Assembly (NCBI GenBank): GCA_019744895.1 | Contig: JAIETV010000001.1 | Span: 30,011 to 94,010 of the forward strand | DNA from: Candidatus Babeliaceae bacterium | GTDB taxonomy: Bacteria; Babelota; Babeliae; Babelales; Babelaceae | Direction of reading: 5' to 3' | Length of the DNA stretch: 64,000 nucleotides | Shown here: positions 1 through 8,404 of the stretch, piece after piece | Numbering within the stretch: position 1 is the first letter of the stretch | Layout of the letters: every line of letters begins with the position of its first letter | Made by a program: the position numbers and the translations under genes | Notes under the pieces: model-generated | Seen by the model: the letters and a program-made list of their open reading frames with translations, nothing else | Told to the model about the DNA's origin: nothing | The model's database searches: none

Positions 1-2
1 TT

Positions 3-1397
3 AATTGGCTTGAGCCCTATAAAACTCCCCAGCAGGGACTTTCAACAGGAAGCGGCTTTTTTATAGATGAAAAAGGCTCTTTTATCACTAATTTTCATGT
101 CGTCAATGGTTCTGTTGCTGTTGAAGTGCAGATACCTAGTATGGGCAAACAGCGCCTTCTTTCAAAAGTTATTGCCCTTAACCCTGACCGTGATCTTGCA
201 CTTGTGCGTTTAACGCAAGAATCGCTTGAGCGCGTTAAAGATACGCTTGGTTTTATTCCTTATCTTAGATTTGGTAATTCAGACACGGTGCGCAGATCAG
301 ATGAGATTATGACTCTTGGCTATCCATTGGGTCAACAATCTCTTAAAAGCACAACTGGAGTAGTAAGTGGTCGTGAGCATATTGATGGCCATTATATGAT
401 TCAAATAAGTGCGCCTATTAATCCGGGAAACTCAGGGGGACCATCAGTTGACCAAGATGCACAAGTTGTTGGCGTTAATACAGCAGGTTTTGCAGCTGCT
501 CATGCACAAAATGTTAACTATATTATACCAAGTAACGAGGTCACTCAGTTTTTAAAACATGCTGAGCAGGTGCATTGTGAAGATAATAAGGATATAACGT
601 TTTTACGTAAGCCATTTTTAGGCGTCCATTTTAACCCTGCAAGCGAAAGTTTGACAACCTTTTTGAAAAATCCACTTCCTGGTGGGTTATACGTTGTTGA
701 AACGTATAAAAATAGTCCTTTACAAAAAGCTGGGGTTATAGCTGGAGATATGATTTATGATATCGATGGCCATAGATTAGATATTTATGGGGAAATGAAT
801 GTGCCGTGGTGCGAAGACAAAGTTTCTATTGTCGATTATGTTTCTCGCCTGATGCTTGGTGATAAAATCCATATTACCGTGTATCGCAATGGAAAACCTT
901 TGAGACTATCATTTGTTTTTGACCAATGTGAGCTTCCTGCTGTCCGTCAACGGTTCCCGCCCTATGAAAAGATAGATTATGAACTATTTGGTGGCATGGT
1001 TTTCATGGACCTTGCTTTAGATCACATAAGTCATCTTATTCAGTCTGCACCGCACCTTTCAAAATATATGGACTTTAAAAATCAATTAGAACCAGCAGTA
1101 GTTCTTGCGCATGTGCTGCCAGATTCTGTTGCGCTTCGTTCACATGTCTTAATGCGTGGTCAAATAATTAAAGAGATTAATGGCGTTGAGGTTAAAAATT
1201 TAGTTGATGTGCGCAATGCATTACGAAAAAGTATTGGATCGGATCATGTTACTTTAAAAACAGCTGAAAAAATGTTTGTTGCATTGCCCTTTAAAAAGAT
1301 GCTTGAAGATGAAGATAAACTTTCACGCATGCTGTTTTATACGATAACGCCATTTACTCAAGAGCTTATGAAAGCTGATCGTGCAGCGCATACATAA
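3..1397 (+). CDS. HtrA/DegP-type serine protease, 5' end outside window
   Basis: Periplasmic-type trypsin-fold protease for misfolded envelope proteins. The reading frame is open from base 3, so the gene starts before the window; the first internal GTG at 126 would remove the catalytic His. Counting from base 3, the triad is visible: His32 in TNFHVVNG, Asp64 in DRDLALVRL and Ser144 in PGNSGGPS. Two PDZ domains follow, the first around FLGVHF...GGLYVVE...AGVIAGD and the second around VVLAHVLPDS...GQIIKEINGV. Signal peptide or anchor not visible because of truncation. Overlaps the start of tlyA by 17 nt, suggesting co-transcription. Family assignment is firm; the exact subtype (DegP, DegQ or DegS) is not. 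Confidence 0.93.
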   Translation, partial: NWLEPYKTPQQGLSTGSGFFIDEKGSFITNFHVVNGSVAVEVQIPSMGKQRLLSKVIALNPDRDLALVRLTQESLERVKDTLGFIPYLRFGNSDTVRRSDEIMTLGYPLGQQSLKSTTGVVSGREHIDGHYMIQISAPINPGNSGGPSVDQDAQVVGVNTAGFAAAHAQNVNYIIPSNEVTQFLKHAEQVHCEDNKDITFLRKPFLGVHFNPASESLTTFLKNPLPGGLYVVETYKNSPLQKAGVIAGDMIYDIDGHRLDIYGEMNVPWCEDKVSIVDYVSRLMLGDKIHITVYRNGKPLRLSFVFDQCELPAVRQRFPPYEKIDYELFGGMVFMDLALDHISHLIQSAPHLSKYMDFKNQLEPAVVLAHVLPDSVALRSHVLMRGQIIKEINGVEVKNLVDVRNALRKSIGSDHVTLKTAEKMFVALPFKKMLEDEDKLSRMLFYTITPFTQELMKADRAAHT

Positions 1398-2121
1398 AAT
1401 TCGTTTAGACAAACTTATTGCAGAGCGCAATCCGATGCTCTCTCGGTCAAAAATACAAGAACTTATCATTCATGGTGCCGTTACCGTAAACGGCACCGTT
1501 ATTACCTCTTCAAGTTATTTTACGGATATCACTGCTCTTATTGAACTCGATGTTTCTCTTCTAAGATACGTTTCTCGGGCAGGTTTAAAGCTTGACCATG
1601 CATTACGGCTGTTTAAAATATCTGTTGCCAATAGAGTCTGTCTTGATGCGGGTTTGTCAACGGGTGGTTTTACCGATTGTTTATTGCAACATGGTGCCCG
1701 CAAAGTATATGGTGTTGATATTGGTACCGCGCAAGTTAACCAAAAAATAGCCAACGATTCACGCGTTATTGTTTTAGAAAACACTGATATTCGTTCAGTT
1801 CTGTTGCATGAGTTAATGGATATTATAACACTGGATCTTTCATTTATTTCGATAATAAAAGTTTTAGAGTATGTAGCAAAATTATTAAAGCCTGGTGGCA
1901 TATTAATTACGCTCATTAAGCCGCAGTTCGAAGTAGGTTTTGAAGCAGCCCGTGCTTCAGCTGGCGTAATTAAAGATGAAAAGCTTCAAAAAGTTGCTGT
2001 TGCTGAAGTTATCAAAACAATTTCTGCTGCAGGCCTTGAATACAAAAATATGGCAGAATCGCCTCTTCTTGGTGGCTCCGGGAATAAAGAATTTTTAGCA
2101 TCTTTTGAAAAAAAATTATGA
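1381..2121 (+). CDS. tlyA: TlyA family rRNA (cytidine-2'-O)-methyltransferase
   Basis: Predicted to 2'-O-methylate cytidines in rRNA using S-adenosylmethionine, or to act as the related hemolysin-A-like protein. The N-terminal S4 RNA-binding domain (about residues 5-65, RLDKLIAER...SRSKIQELI...VTVNG) is followed by an FtsJ-like Rossmann methyltransferase with SAM motif LDAGLSTGGFTDCLL near residue 84 and a TLDLSFIS motif near 150. Length 246 aa is typical. GTG start at 1381 is chosen because it keeps the whole S4 domain; it overlaps the protease gene. Motif I has Leu where Ala/Thr is common, within family variation. Confidence 0.93.
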   Translation: MQRIHKIRLDKLIAERNPMLSRSKIQELIIHGAVTVNGTVITSSSYFTDITALIELDVSLLRYVSRAGLKLDHALRLFKISVANRVCLDAGLSTGGFTDCLLQHGARKVYGVDIGTAQVNQKIANDSRVIVLENTDIRSVLLHELMDIITLDLSFISIIKVLEYVAKLLKPGGILITLIKPQFEVGFEAARASAGVIKDEKLQKVAVAEVIKTISAAGLEYKNMAESPLLGGSGNKEFLASFEKKL

Positions 2122-2293
2122 AGCGTCGTGATTATATAGTTAATATAATTACTTTTTAACCGGGCTTGGCTGTCTATATGCTATGGTGTTGTTAAGGAAA
2201 TGGATAATTGGCAAGCGAGAAAAAATACATATTCCAGCGAATAATCGATACAGTTAGGCATTATTAAATAAAATTGATACACTTTATCTTAAT

Positions 2294-2370
2294 GCGCCTG
2301 TAGCTCAATTGGATAGAGTGCCGGACTTCGAATCCGTAGGTTGCAGGTTCGAGCCCTGCCAGGCGCACCA
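2294..2370 (+). tRNA. tRNA-Arg (anticodon TCG)
   Basis: Cloverleaf read by eye: acceptor GCGCCTG pairs with CAGGCGC, D-arm GCTC/GAGT, anticodon loop CTTCGAA with TCG at 2328-2330, T-arm GCAGG TTCGAGC CCTGC, and encoded ACCA. It decodes CGN codons. Its 3' half is the probable insertion target of the element to its right, because the serine-integrase frame on the opposite strand runs into it. Confidence 0.97.
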
Positions 2371-3822
2371 GTTTCTAGTTTGACTAGATTCCATGATCAT
2401 GCTGAATAGTGGCTTAAGTTCTACCTGCAGGTTTCCATCTTTATAAACGCAGTTCCCTGTCAGCAAATTTACGATTCTTCGTTTTTTCTCAATATTTCCT
2501 GCTCTGAACATCTGGATCGCGCTTTTCGCGAGTTCTAGGACAAGGTACGCATTCTCTAAATATTGGGAATCTGACTGCTGCGCTGATACCAGTTTCATAC
2601 TGAGTTGTTGTTTTTCTTCCAGCCATTCTTGGTTCTTTGTTTGCCAGAAATTATCCGTTATTTTGCCATCGAGCTTATCAATATATGCCTGATCGATCCT
2701 ATTCTGTAACCGCTTAATCTGTTCCATGAGCTGGTCGACCATAGCATTATGGTAGGCGATTTTGTCCTTGATACTATCACGCAGAGTCTGTAAGATGATT
2801 TCTCTCGCCTCATCACTAACATGTATTTTGTTTAATAATTGTTCAAACTGGTCATCGATTGTTTCTTGGCGTAGGTAATCTTGTGGACATTTGCCTTTAG
2901 AGCCAGTGCAATGATAGTAGATATACTTGCCCTTTTTAAGCTCTGCGGTGAACTTGCATCCACAAAGACCACAGGTAATAAAGTTAGTGTACGAGAACAA
3001 CCCTTTTCTTGATTTGCTTTTACTGGGGCCGATACGGACATCTTGAACACGTTGAAAAAGTTCTTTACTAATAAGTGGCTCATGAGTTGCATTATCGTAC
3101 TTTTTACCTTTCCAGAAAAATACTCCCGCATAGAACTCATTTTTAAGAATATTTTCTACTGCACTTCGGTAGAAATTTTTACCATTTCGGTAAACCATAC
3201 CTTCAGCGAGCATTTTTTGCTTGAGAGTAAGAAAAGAATAACTGCCGGTTGCGTATAATTCAAACATTTTCTTTATGTAAGGGGCTGTTTGGGGATCTAC
3301 CGTGATAACACTTTTGCCATTAATATGCGTATTATTATAGCCATAGGGTGCGTGTGATGGGTATAGCCCTTGTTCAGCTTTTTCGGTCATACCTTTTTTT
3401 ACTTCTTCAGATAGATTGTCGGAATAGTTTTTTGCCATGAGTGTTCTGAAGCCTGCAAAGAGTTTTTCACTTGAGCGTGAATCTCTGCTCAGTATAGAGT
3501 TTTCTTTAACAAGATGAACTTTTACATTAAGAAACTCAGTGAGCCCTTCAATGGTCGCATGATCAGCAAAGTTTCTCAGTAATCTGTCTGTTTTCTCTAC
3601 CAAGATATACGAAATATTATTTTGTTTGATGAACTCTAACATTTTATTGAATCCCTTACGCCCCGCTTTTTTTGCGGTATCAACGTCAGTGAATTCTTGT
3701 GCAACAATAAAGTTTTTTTTGGCAGCATATTCATTTAAAGCTTTGAGTTGTGCTGGTATAGAAAAGCCCTCAACTTCTTGCTCTTTTGATGATACACGTG
3801 CATAGATAACGGCTTTGTTCAT
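2305..3822 (-). CDS. Large serine recombinase (integrase)
   Basis: Site-specific integrase. Order of domains: resolvase catalytic domain (residues 1-140; YARVSS with nucleophile Ser11, and the TDRLLRN region), recombinase domain (about 150-260), zinc ribbon (CGLC...YHC...C, about 280-312), and a coiled coil (about 345-400) as in phiC31-type integrases. Length of 505 aa is typical. ATG start matches the conserved MNKAVIYARVS opening. The last 20 or so residues (WCAWQGSNLQPTDSKS...) are the antisense translation of tRNA-Arg, so the natural C-terminus depends on the attachment-site junction. First gene of the element, next to the toxin-antitoxin pair. Confidence 0.95.
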   Translation of the reverse strand: MNKAVIYARVSSKEQEVEGFSIPAQLKALNEYAAKKNFIVAQEFTDVDTAKKAGRKGFNKMLEFIKQNNISYILVEKTDRLLRNFADHATIEGLTEFLNVKVHLVKENSILSRDSRSSEKLFAGFRTLMAKNYSDNLSEEVKKGMTEKAEQGLYPSHAPYGYNNTHINGKSVITVDPQTAPYIKKMFELYATGSYSFLTLKQKMLAEGMVYRNGKNFYRSAVENILKNEFYAGVFFWKGKKYDNATHEPLISKELFQRVQDVRIGPSKSKSRKGLFSYTNFITCGLCGCKFTAELKKGKYIYYHCTGSKGKCPQDYLRQETIDDQFEQLLNKIHVSDEAREIILQTLRDSIKDKIAYHNAMVDQLMEQIKRLQNRIDQAYIDKLDGKITDNFWQTKNQEWLEEKQQLSMKLVSAQQSDSQYLENAYLVLELAKSAIQMFRAGNIEKKRRIVNLLTGNCVYKDGNLQVELKPLFSMIMESSQTRNWCAWQGSNLQPTDSKSGTLSN

Positions 3823-3862
3823 AGTGAATATCCACAGTTGTTAAGTAGTGATTGCTTAAATA

Positions 3863-4177
3863 TTATAGGTTCCGTTTGTAAATTTCCGGGTTATATATCC
3901 CTTTATCGATAATTTCGAGTAATCGTAATGCCGCATGACTTGGGACTCTTACGCCAGATTCCCATGATTGCACTGTTTTGATACTCACGTTTAAAACTAT
4001 AGCAAAGACACCTTGAGAATACTTATTACGCTCACGTATTCTTTTTATCTCTCTTGGTTTGTAAACTACGGGTGGTTCTGGTAGTACTATGGTCTCAGAT
4101 CGAAGATTAAGCTTGCCTTGCTTATGTGCAATGGCATCTTCAAGGCCAGCTTTTAATTTTTTAAATAGTTCGCTCAT
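3863..4177 (-). CDS. HigA/NadS-type antitoxin, HTH protein
   Basis: Predicted antitoxin and autorepressor. The C-terminal half (about residues 43-100) is a Cro/C1-type helix-turn-helix: IKRIRERNKYSQGVFA followed by VSIKTVQSWESG. The N-terminal 40 residues are a charged toxin-binding tail, the arrangement seen in NadS/HigA antitoxins whose toxin gene comes first. It starts 2 nt after the toxin stop codon, so the two are translationally coupled. It lies between the toxin and the integrase, where such pairs commonly stabilise integrated elements. The exact antitoxin subfamily is inferred. Confidence 0.85.
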   Translation of the reverse strand: MSELFKKLKAGLEDAIAHKQGKLNLRSETIVLPEPPVVYKPREIKRIRERNKYSQGVFAIVLNVSIKTVQSWESGVRVPSHAALRLLEIIDKGIYNPEIYKRNL

Positions 4178-4179
4178 AA

Positions 4180-4524
4180 TTATTCTTTCCCTTTAAGAAG
4201 AGTAACTAATGATTTCAGAATACCCTTTTCCTCTGCGGTTAGATTGGCTTGTTCATTTTTAGAATATATCCATAACAAATAAATGTGCTCTTTAAGAGTA
4301 AGGTAGTAATAGCAGACTCTAAAGCCACCACTTTTTCCACGAGTAGCTGATTTAAGCCGCACCTTACGTACGCCACCGCTTCCCATGATGAGATCACCCA
4401 TTTTGGGATTTTCGGCTATTTGCTTATTTAAATCATTGAAATCTTCAATAAGAAGGCTTCTTTTTTTAAGAAGAGCATCTAGTTCTTTAGAGAATTCTCT
4501 GGTTTGTATAAAATATTTATTCAT
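4180..4524 (-). CDS. HigB/RelE-type toxin
   Basis: Predicted ribosome-dependent mRNA interferase of the RelE/HigB superfamily. Of 114 residues, the core is GSGGVRKVRLKSATRGKSGG followed by FRVCYYYLTLKEHIYLLWIYSKNEQANLT; GG..K.R....GKSGG.RV.Y and the KNEQ.NLT motif are typical of HigB-2-like proteins. Toxin-first order with the HTH antitoxin immediately downstream is characteristic of this branch. The ATG start follows a short AT-rich intergenic region (4525-4581) that should hold the pair's promoter and operator. Confidence 0.87.
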   Translation of the reverse strand: MNKYFIQTREFSKELDALLKKRSLLIEDFNDLNKQIAENPKMGDLIMGSGGVRKVRLKSATRGKSGGFRVCYYYLTLKEHIYLLWIYSKNEQANLTAEEKGILKSLVTLLKGKE

Positions 4525-4581
4525 ATTTAAAGTATACTACAAGGTAGGGGTTTGTTTCAATAAAAACTTAAAAAAATATTA

Positions 4582-5019
4582 TCATTCGGTAATTTTTCTT
4601 TCAGGGACCTCATCGGTACTTGCAAATGCTGGCATATGAACAACAATGACTTTGGTTTCACCTTTATTTTCAGTCTTATCTCTTAAGGCCATTAACCACT
4701 TCCGATAATTGATGTCATAGAGTGGCATTGTCTGAAGAAAAATTTGCTTATCTATAATACCCTCTTGCGCTAGTCGTTCCCGTCGTGAACCTATTGTATG
4801 TAATGCTATGTCATAGGCTTGTGAAAAGTATTCCGAATCGACTGCTAATTTGTGGAAGATTTGCGGTGACATCGTGATACTCAGCGGAAAGTTATTTATA
4901 ATGAGAGAGTCTGGAAGATGTGCCCATTGAACAAGCTCATCTGCGAGCTTGCGATATTCTTCTTCACTAGTAGGCTTTGCTCTGAATTTTGGAAGCTTGT
5001 TTTTTTTAACAACTGACAT
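4582..5019 (-). CDS. Phage-like protein, possible terminase small subunit
   Basis: Function not firmly recognised. The 145-aa protein has a basic N-terminus (KKNKLPKFRAKP) and a mostly helical body (EEEYRKLADELVQWAHLPDS...AVDSEYFSQAYDIALHTIGSRRERLAQEG). This helical pattern with a central YDIA...RRER segment resembles small DNA-packaging/terminase proteins in layout, but I cannot point to a diagnostic motif. Start set at ATG 5019, 7 nt after an AAAGGGG Shine-Dalgarno; an upstream ATG at 5037 lacks one. Overlaps the stop of the HGG-motif gene by 14 nt, so it is in the same operon. Confidence 0.65.
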   Translation of the reverse strand: MSVVKKNKLPKFRAKPTSEEEYRKLADELVQWAHLPDSLIINNFPLSITMSPQIFHKLAVDSEYFSQAYDIALHTIGSRRERLAQEGIIDKQIFLQTMPLYDINYRKWLMALRDKTENKGETKVIVVHMPAFASTDEVPERKITE

Positions 5020-5272
5020 GCTTGTCCCCTTTATCATCGATTAAATATTTCAATGCTGAATGGCTTTTTCTTATCTCGCTGATTAACCTGCGGCTTTGAG
5101 CGCGTTCTGCTTTTGCTTGCTTGGTATTACGTCCATGTTTTATGGGTATAGCTCCACCATGGTAATAGCATCTGCCGTTTTTCATTGCTGCTTGACGACA
5201 CGGTTTGCCGAAATTACTTCTTGCTTTAGCCCCACATCTTGGAAGCTTTTTAAAATCCATCTTGAAGCGCAT
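5006..5272 (-). CDS. HGG-motif small zinc-binding-like protein
   Basis: Small basic protein (88 aa) with the pattern CGAKARSNFGKPC...C.YHGG, that is C..K.R.G.PC followed by CYYHGG, the hallmark of HGGxSTG-type proteins found on phages and integrated elements of diverse Gram-negatives. The Cys/His spacing suggests one zinc site (residues 12-38); the rest is a basic helix (KQAKAERAQSRRLISEIRK). The role is unknown, probably nucleic-acid binding or regulation. ATG at 5272 is preceded by GGAG at good spacing and begins 3 nt after the upstream gene's stop. Confidence 0.75.
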   Translation of the reverse strand: MRFKMDFKKLPRCGAKARSNFGKPCRQAAMKNGRCYYHGGAIPIKHGRNTKQAKAERAQSRRLISEIRKSHSALKYLIDDKGDKHVSC

Positions 5273-5275
5273 GGG

Positions 5276-5827
5276 TTATTCTCCATTTTTTAATGTACCC
5301 CCGGTTTGTACTAACGTATTAAGCACAGCGTTGCCCTCAGAATGCACGTTGTAGTTAACATTAATAGTTTGACTCTTGCCACGATACTGTTGAAGTGTAT
5401 TAAGAGCCTGGTGGCTAAGTCTTATCATCATCATTCCCTGCCCTATAATGTTGTAATTATCTTCTTCAATAATGGACATGGCCTTTAAGTGAAGCGCGAC
5501 ATATTGTGCAGCAAGTATAGACTCAACAGTATCTTTGGGATTAATACCTCGTATTAAAGCAATAACCGCATCAACATCCTTTGCCGAAGGATCATATATA
5601 GACGGGCCATAGATCATGAGCATTGCGCGACTTACAAGCAACCTTGCCGCATCTTGATTATCGCAGTTTATAGCTTCAACAAGGAGTGAAATTTGGCTTG
5701 GGACGGATATGTTTTTGTTTGTTTTCATTAGTTTATCCATATGAGTTGAAAAAAAATTGCGAAATTGTGACGAGTTGAATTTCGTAGTCAACTTAATTGA
5801 AGCGCTCTGGTTCGTCATTTTCACCAT
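5276..5827 (-). CDS. Phage/plasmid-type hypothetical protein
   Basis: A 183-aa helical protein. The C-terminal pattern, many Met and Ala in helices (GQGMMMIRLSHQALNTLQQYRGKSQ) followed by a short beta stretch with alternating Val/Asn/His (TINVNYNVHSEGNAVL) and TGG, matches a family I know only from prophages and plasmids of Alphaproteobacteria and relatives, where it precedes an HGG-motif protein exactly as here. No biochemical function is known to me. Start ATG 5827 or, less likely, 5818. It is separated from the replication genes by the repeat-rich region 5842-6000. Confidence 0.65.
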   Translation of the reverse strand: MVKMTNQSASIKLTTKFNSSQFRNFFSTHMDKLMKTNKNISVPSQISLLVEAINCDNQDAARLLVSRAMLMIYGPSIYDPSAKDVDAVIALIRGINPKDTVESILAAQYVALHLKAMSIIEEDNYNIIGQGMMMIRLSHQALNTLQQYRGKSQTINVNYNVHSEGNAVLNTLVQTGGTLKNGE

Positions 5828-5841
5828 TATTGGTTATAAGG

Positions 5842-6000
5842 TTGAGTAAGTTGAATATAGTCCGTCTGTATTGATTGATCCGTGTTTGTCTTTATGGCGT
5901 ATATGTTTTTACTCAACTTATTCAACTCTATATCCATGGCGCTGAAACATTTAGCATTAATCGGGGCATTTTGGGTTGAGACGGTTTTCAACTCAACCCA
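5842..6000. repeat. Repeat-rich intergenic region with TTGAGT/CTCAAC motifs
   Basis: Non-coding gap between the DUF3987 gene and the phage-type gene. TTGAGTAAGTTGAATA at 5842-5857 is mirrored by TACTCAACTTATTCAA at 5910-5925 (inverted, 14 of 16). A second inverted repeat, TGGGTTGAG (5972-5980) and CTCAACCCA (5992-6000), is perfect. Each copy contains the core GTTGA(G/A)T. Another ACTCAAC core lies at 8402-8408 just downstream of SpoVG. The arrangement suggests binding sites for an element-encoded protein, as operator or replication iterons; neither is shown. Confidence 0.5.
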
Positions 6001-6006
6001 ATTCTT

Positions 6007-7254
6007 TCAATCTTTGACAGGCCAGTATCGATCGTCCTTTCTTTTTCTGGTTTGAGAGGGCGCATGTTCTATCTTGCCAGTTTCGATTAGAGTTTTGATT
6101 ATGTACTCATAATCTTTAGTGCCGCCACCGAGTACTCTTGAAGCACTTAATTGTCCCCATGTTATATGCTCTCCTGCAGTCTCTACTTTTTTACATATCC
6201 AGTTAAAAACAAGTCGACATTTGCGTTGATGATCAGATTCACCTAGCTCTCCCTCAAATAATTGGATGGTAGAATTGATGGCGGGAAGTAGCACCCAATA
6301 GGCTTGAATAATCGCCTGTTCACTTATTTCATGTGCATTTGGATCTTCAAAAACTTGCATTATCATAGCTAACTTAAGAAGATATGGGCTCCAACGTTTT
6401 ACGTAAGGGTCTAGAATCTCCTTGCTATGTTCACCATACTGACCAGGCATTTCTATAATTTTGTTATGTAAATTGCTGAATAATTCGCTTGCTTTCTCTG
6501 ATATCGTATAACTTTTTGTTCCTATGGCTTCTAATCGATCCTTTATTGCTTGTTCTTGATGTGAATTAGTAATAGGTGATTTAGATGGTAACGCCTGCGG
6601 CTTTGCATCTTTATGTGATGGTGTGAATATTAAAAAACGTGCAAAAAATCCGCTAGCAACATCGTTTGGTTTTATATTCTCCTTTATCCACGAAAGGGTT
6701 GAGACGCCACATACAGAAATGCACGGTTTTATAATTGAATAATTACCTTGTGTTTTGGTTTTGTATTGAAATAGATCAGGAACATCATAGAGTTCCGTCA
6801 TAATCCCCTTAAGGTCATTATTGTGAGTCTTTTCCATATTTTGTAACCAAGGGCCAAACTCGCTTAAAAATATCGCACCATTATACCCTTGGGCTAGATG
6901 TTCGAGTAAGCCTTCTGTGGTGATCTTGCTTGGCAGTAAAACATTCTTGATTTTAATGGAAGCTACTTCTGCTGCGATCTCTTTTTTGTGATCATCCGGG
7001 GCATCTTTGAGTTGTGCCTGGAGCTCTTGGACTGCTTTTGTTACATCTTTATATCTTTTAAGAGCTAATGCATATCCCTTACGCAAAGCGGTTGTTTTGA
7101 ATTGGCCGCTATCCGCGATAACTATCGACCATATATTTGGATAAAGCGTTTGATAATATTCACCCTCCAATATAAAAACCTGTTTTTCTAGAAATGCAGC
7201 AACTGTTGTTAATACCGACAGCGTAACTATAAGTTGTATCGCAAATTGAATCAA
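6007..7254 (-). CDS. DUF3987-type ATPase/helicase part of replication protein
   Basis: Matches the DUF3987 (YfjI-like) half of phage/plasmid primase-helicases. A hydrophobic helix (TLSVLTTVAAFLEKQ) and strand precede a P-loop variant IADSGQFKTT at about residues 47-55; an acidic Walker-B-like region and HTH-like C-terminus (CKKVETAGEHITWGQLSASRVL...IIKTLIETGKIEHA) follow. In most relatives this domain is fused behind the Toprim primase that here sits in the preceding gene, in another frame with 95 nt overlap. The TTG at 7254 has AGGAG 6 nt upstream, so it may be a genuine start; otherwise the gene is the second half of a frameshifted fusion. Confidence 0.8.
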   Translation of the reverse strand: MIQFAIQLIVTLSVLTTVAAFLEKQVFILEGEYYQTLYPNIWSIVIADSGQFKTTALRKGYALALKRYKDVTKAVQELQAQLKDAPDDHKKEIAAEVASIKIKNVLLPSKITTEGLLEHLAQGYNGAIFLSEFGPWLQNMEKTHNNDLKGIMTELYDVPDLFQYKTKTQGNYSIIKPCISVCGVSTLSWIKENIKPNDVASGFFARFLIFTPSHKDAKPQALPSKSPITNSHQEQAIKDRLEAIGTKSYTISEKASELFSNLHNKIIEMPGQYGEHSKEILDPYVKRWSPYLLKLAMIMQVFEDPNAHEISEQAIIQAYWVLLPAINSTIQLFEGELGESDHQRKCRLVFNWICKKVETAGEHITWGQLSASRVLGGGTKDYEYIIKTLIETGKIEHAPSQTRKRKDDRYWPVKD

Positions 7255-8368
7255 TATAGTCTCCTAATATTTTTGGTAGCATACCAGGTGAGAATTTAGC
7301 GCAAGGATCTTCTTTTTCTAATGATTTCTGGGCGGTAATTTTAAGAGATTCTTTTGTGGATGGTGCTGACGCTATTCTAGTAATTTGTATATGAACTTCT
7401 TCTAAGCTACATACTTGGTGGAGATCATTGAAATCTGTATATGCATTTCCATCAAAATCAGTTCTTTTATCAACTGGGAATTCGGGAAAAACAGCTTTGC
7501 CGCCAAAGGCATCAGCTGCCGCAATTGCCCTTTTTCTGCCAACTTCGTCGCTATCTCCAGCAATTATAAGTTCACTTTTGGGAAATGCGCCTTTTACGTT
7601 CTCAATTACTGGCATCAGGTTTCCGGCATCGTATGCAATGATTACTGGACTTAATCCTGCAGTATAAACACTTACACCAGTTGCCCAACCTTCGACAAAA
7701 TATATAACATTATCATCTTTAAGATCACCCAGCGTATGGAAATTGCCTTTTTTTTCTCCATCAGTAAGAAAGCGTTTTTGTGTTTTACCGTTTTCGTCAA
7801 TGTAAATAGATTGTAAGGAGCGAATTTTTCCATCTATGCCTCTTAAGGGAAGTATTATTCTGAGAGTGTCTTTAAAAGAGGTAAACTTGGCTCCTATAGG
7901 TTGAATATTTTTTAAGGATGGGTAAGTTAGATAGTCTTGCGAAGGGGGAGTGTCTACTGCCAGGGCCCATAATCTTTCAGCAGTTATTGCAGCTTTATCA
8001 TGTAATTCTTTGATTATTTGATCGGCTGCCAATTTCTTTTTTTCCGATTCCGCATTAAGTTGCTGACGCTCTTGTTCAGAGATATTTAACTTGTCATATG
8101 ATTTGAAGACATATTTAGATCCTGTGCTCCAGGATCCATAGGCGCAGACCAGATATTCATTTTGTTTGAAAATTCCTGTGTGTGCAATGTACCATTCATC
8201 AGGTTTATTCCTTTGTGAATCTGCTGAATATCTGCGGATTTTTTCATCAGCGATAATTTGATCGGGGCATGGTAACCCATTTTCCATCATGTGTTGCCAG
8301 CACTCTGTTTGTAAACTGTGCTGTACTATGTTATAATTCATATACAATCCATTCATTTTGTAGGCCAT
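7160..8368 (-). CDS. Toprim-domain primase (N-terminal part of primase-helicase)
   Basis: Predicted primase of the integrated element. The Toprim motifs are clear: YFVEGWATG with Glu226, and IIAGDSDEVGRKRA with Asp272/Asp274. Upstream residues 20-100 correspond to the usual pre-Toprim region of plasmid/phage primases. After residue 360 the protein reaches the linker that normally continues into DUF3987 (MLPKILGDYIDSICDTTYSY), then leaves the expected sequence and stops 18 residues later, while the overlapping frame continues it. A +1 shift near 7200-7230 would restore a single protein. Start is uncertain: 8368, or ATG 8341. Confidence 0.85.
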   Translation of the reverse strand: MAYKMNGLYMNYNIVQHSLQTECWQHMMENGLPCPDQIIADEKIRRYSADSQRNKPDEWYIAHTGIFKQNEYLVCAYGSWSTGSKYVFKSYDKLNISEQERQQLNAESEKKKLAADQIIKELHDKAAITAERLWALAVDTPPSQDYLTYPSLKNIQPIGAKFTSFKDTLRIILPLRGIDGKIRSLQSIYIDENGKTQKRFLTDGEKKGNFHTLGDLKDDNVIYFVEGWATGVSVYTAGLSPVIIAYDAGNLMPVIENVKGAFPKSELIIAGDSDEVGRKRAIAAADAFGGKAVFPEFPVDKRTDFDGNAYTDFNDLHQVCSLEEVHIQITRIASAPSTKESLKITAQKSLEKEDPCAKFSPGMLPKILGDYIDSICDTTYSYAVGINNSCCISRKTGFYIGG

Positions 8369-8404
8369 CGTGGTAAAAACTGATGGCTTATTTTTTATAT
8401 ATAC

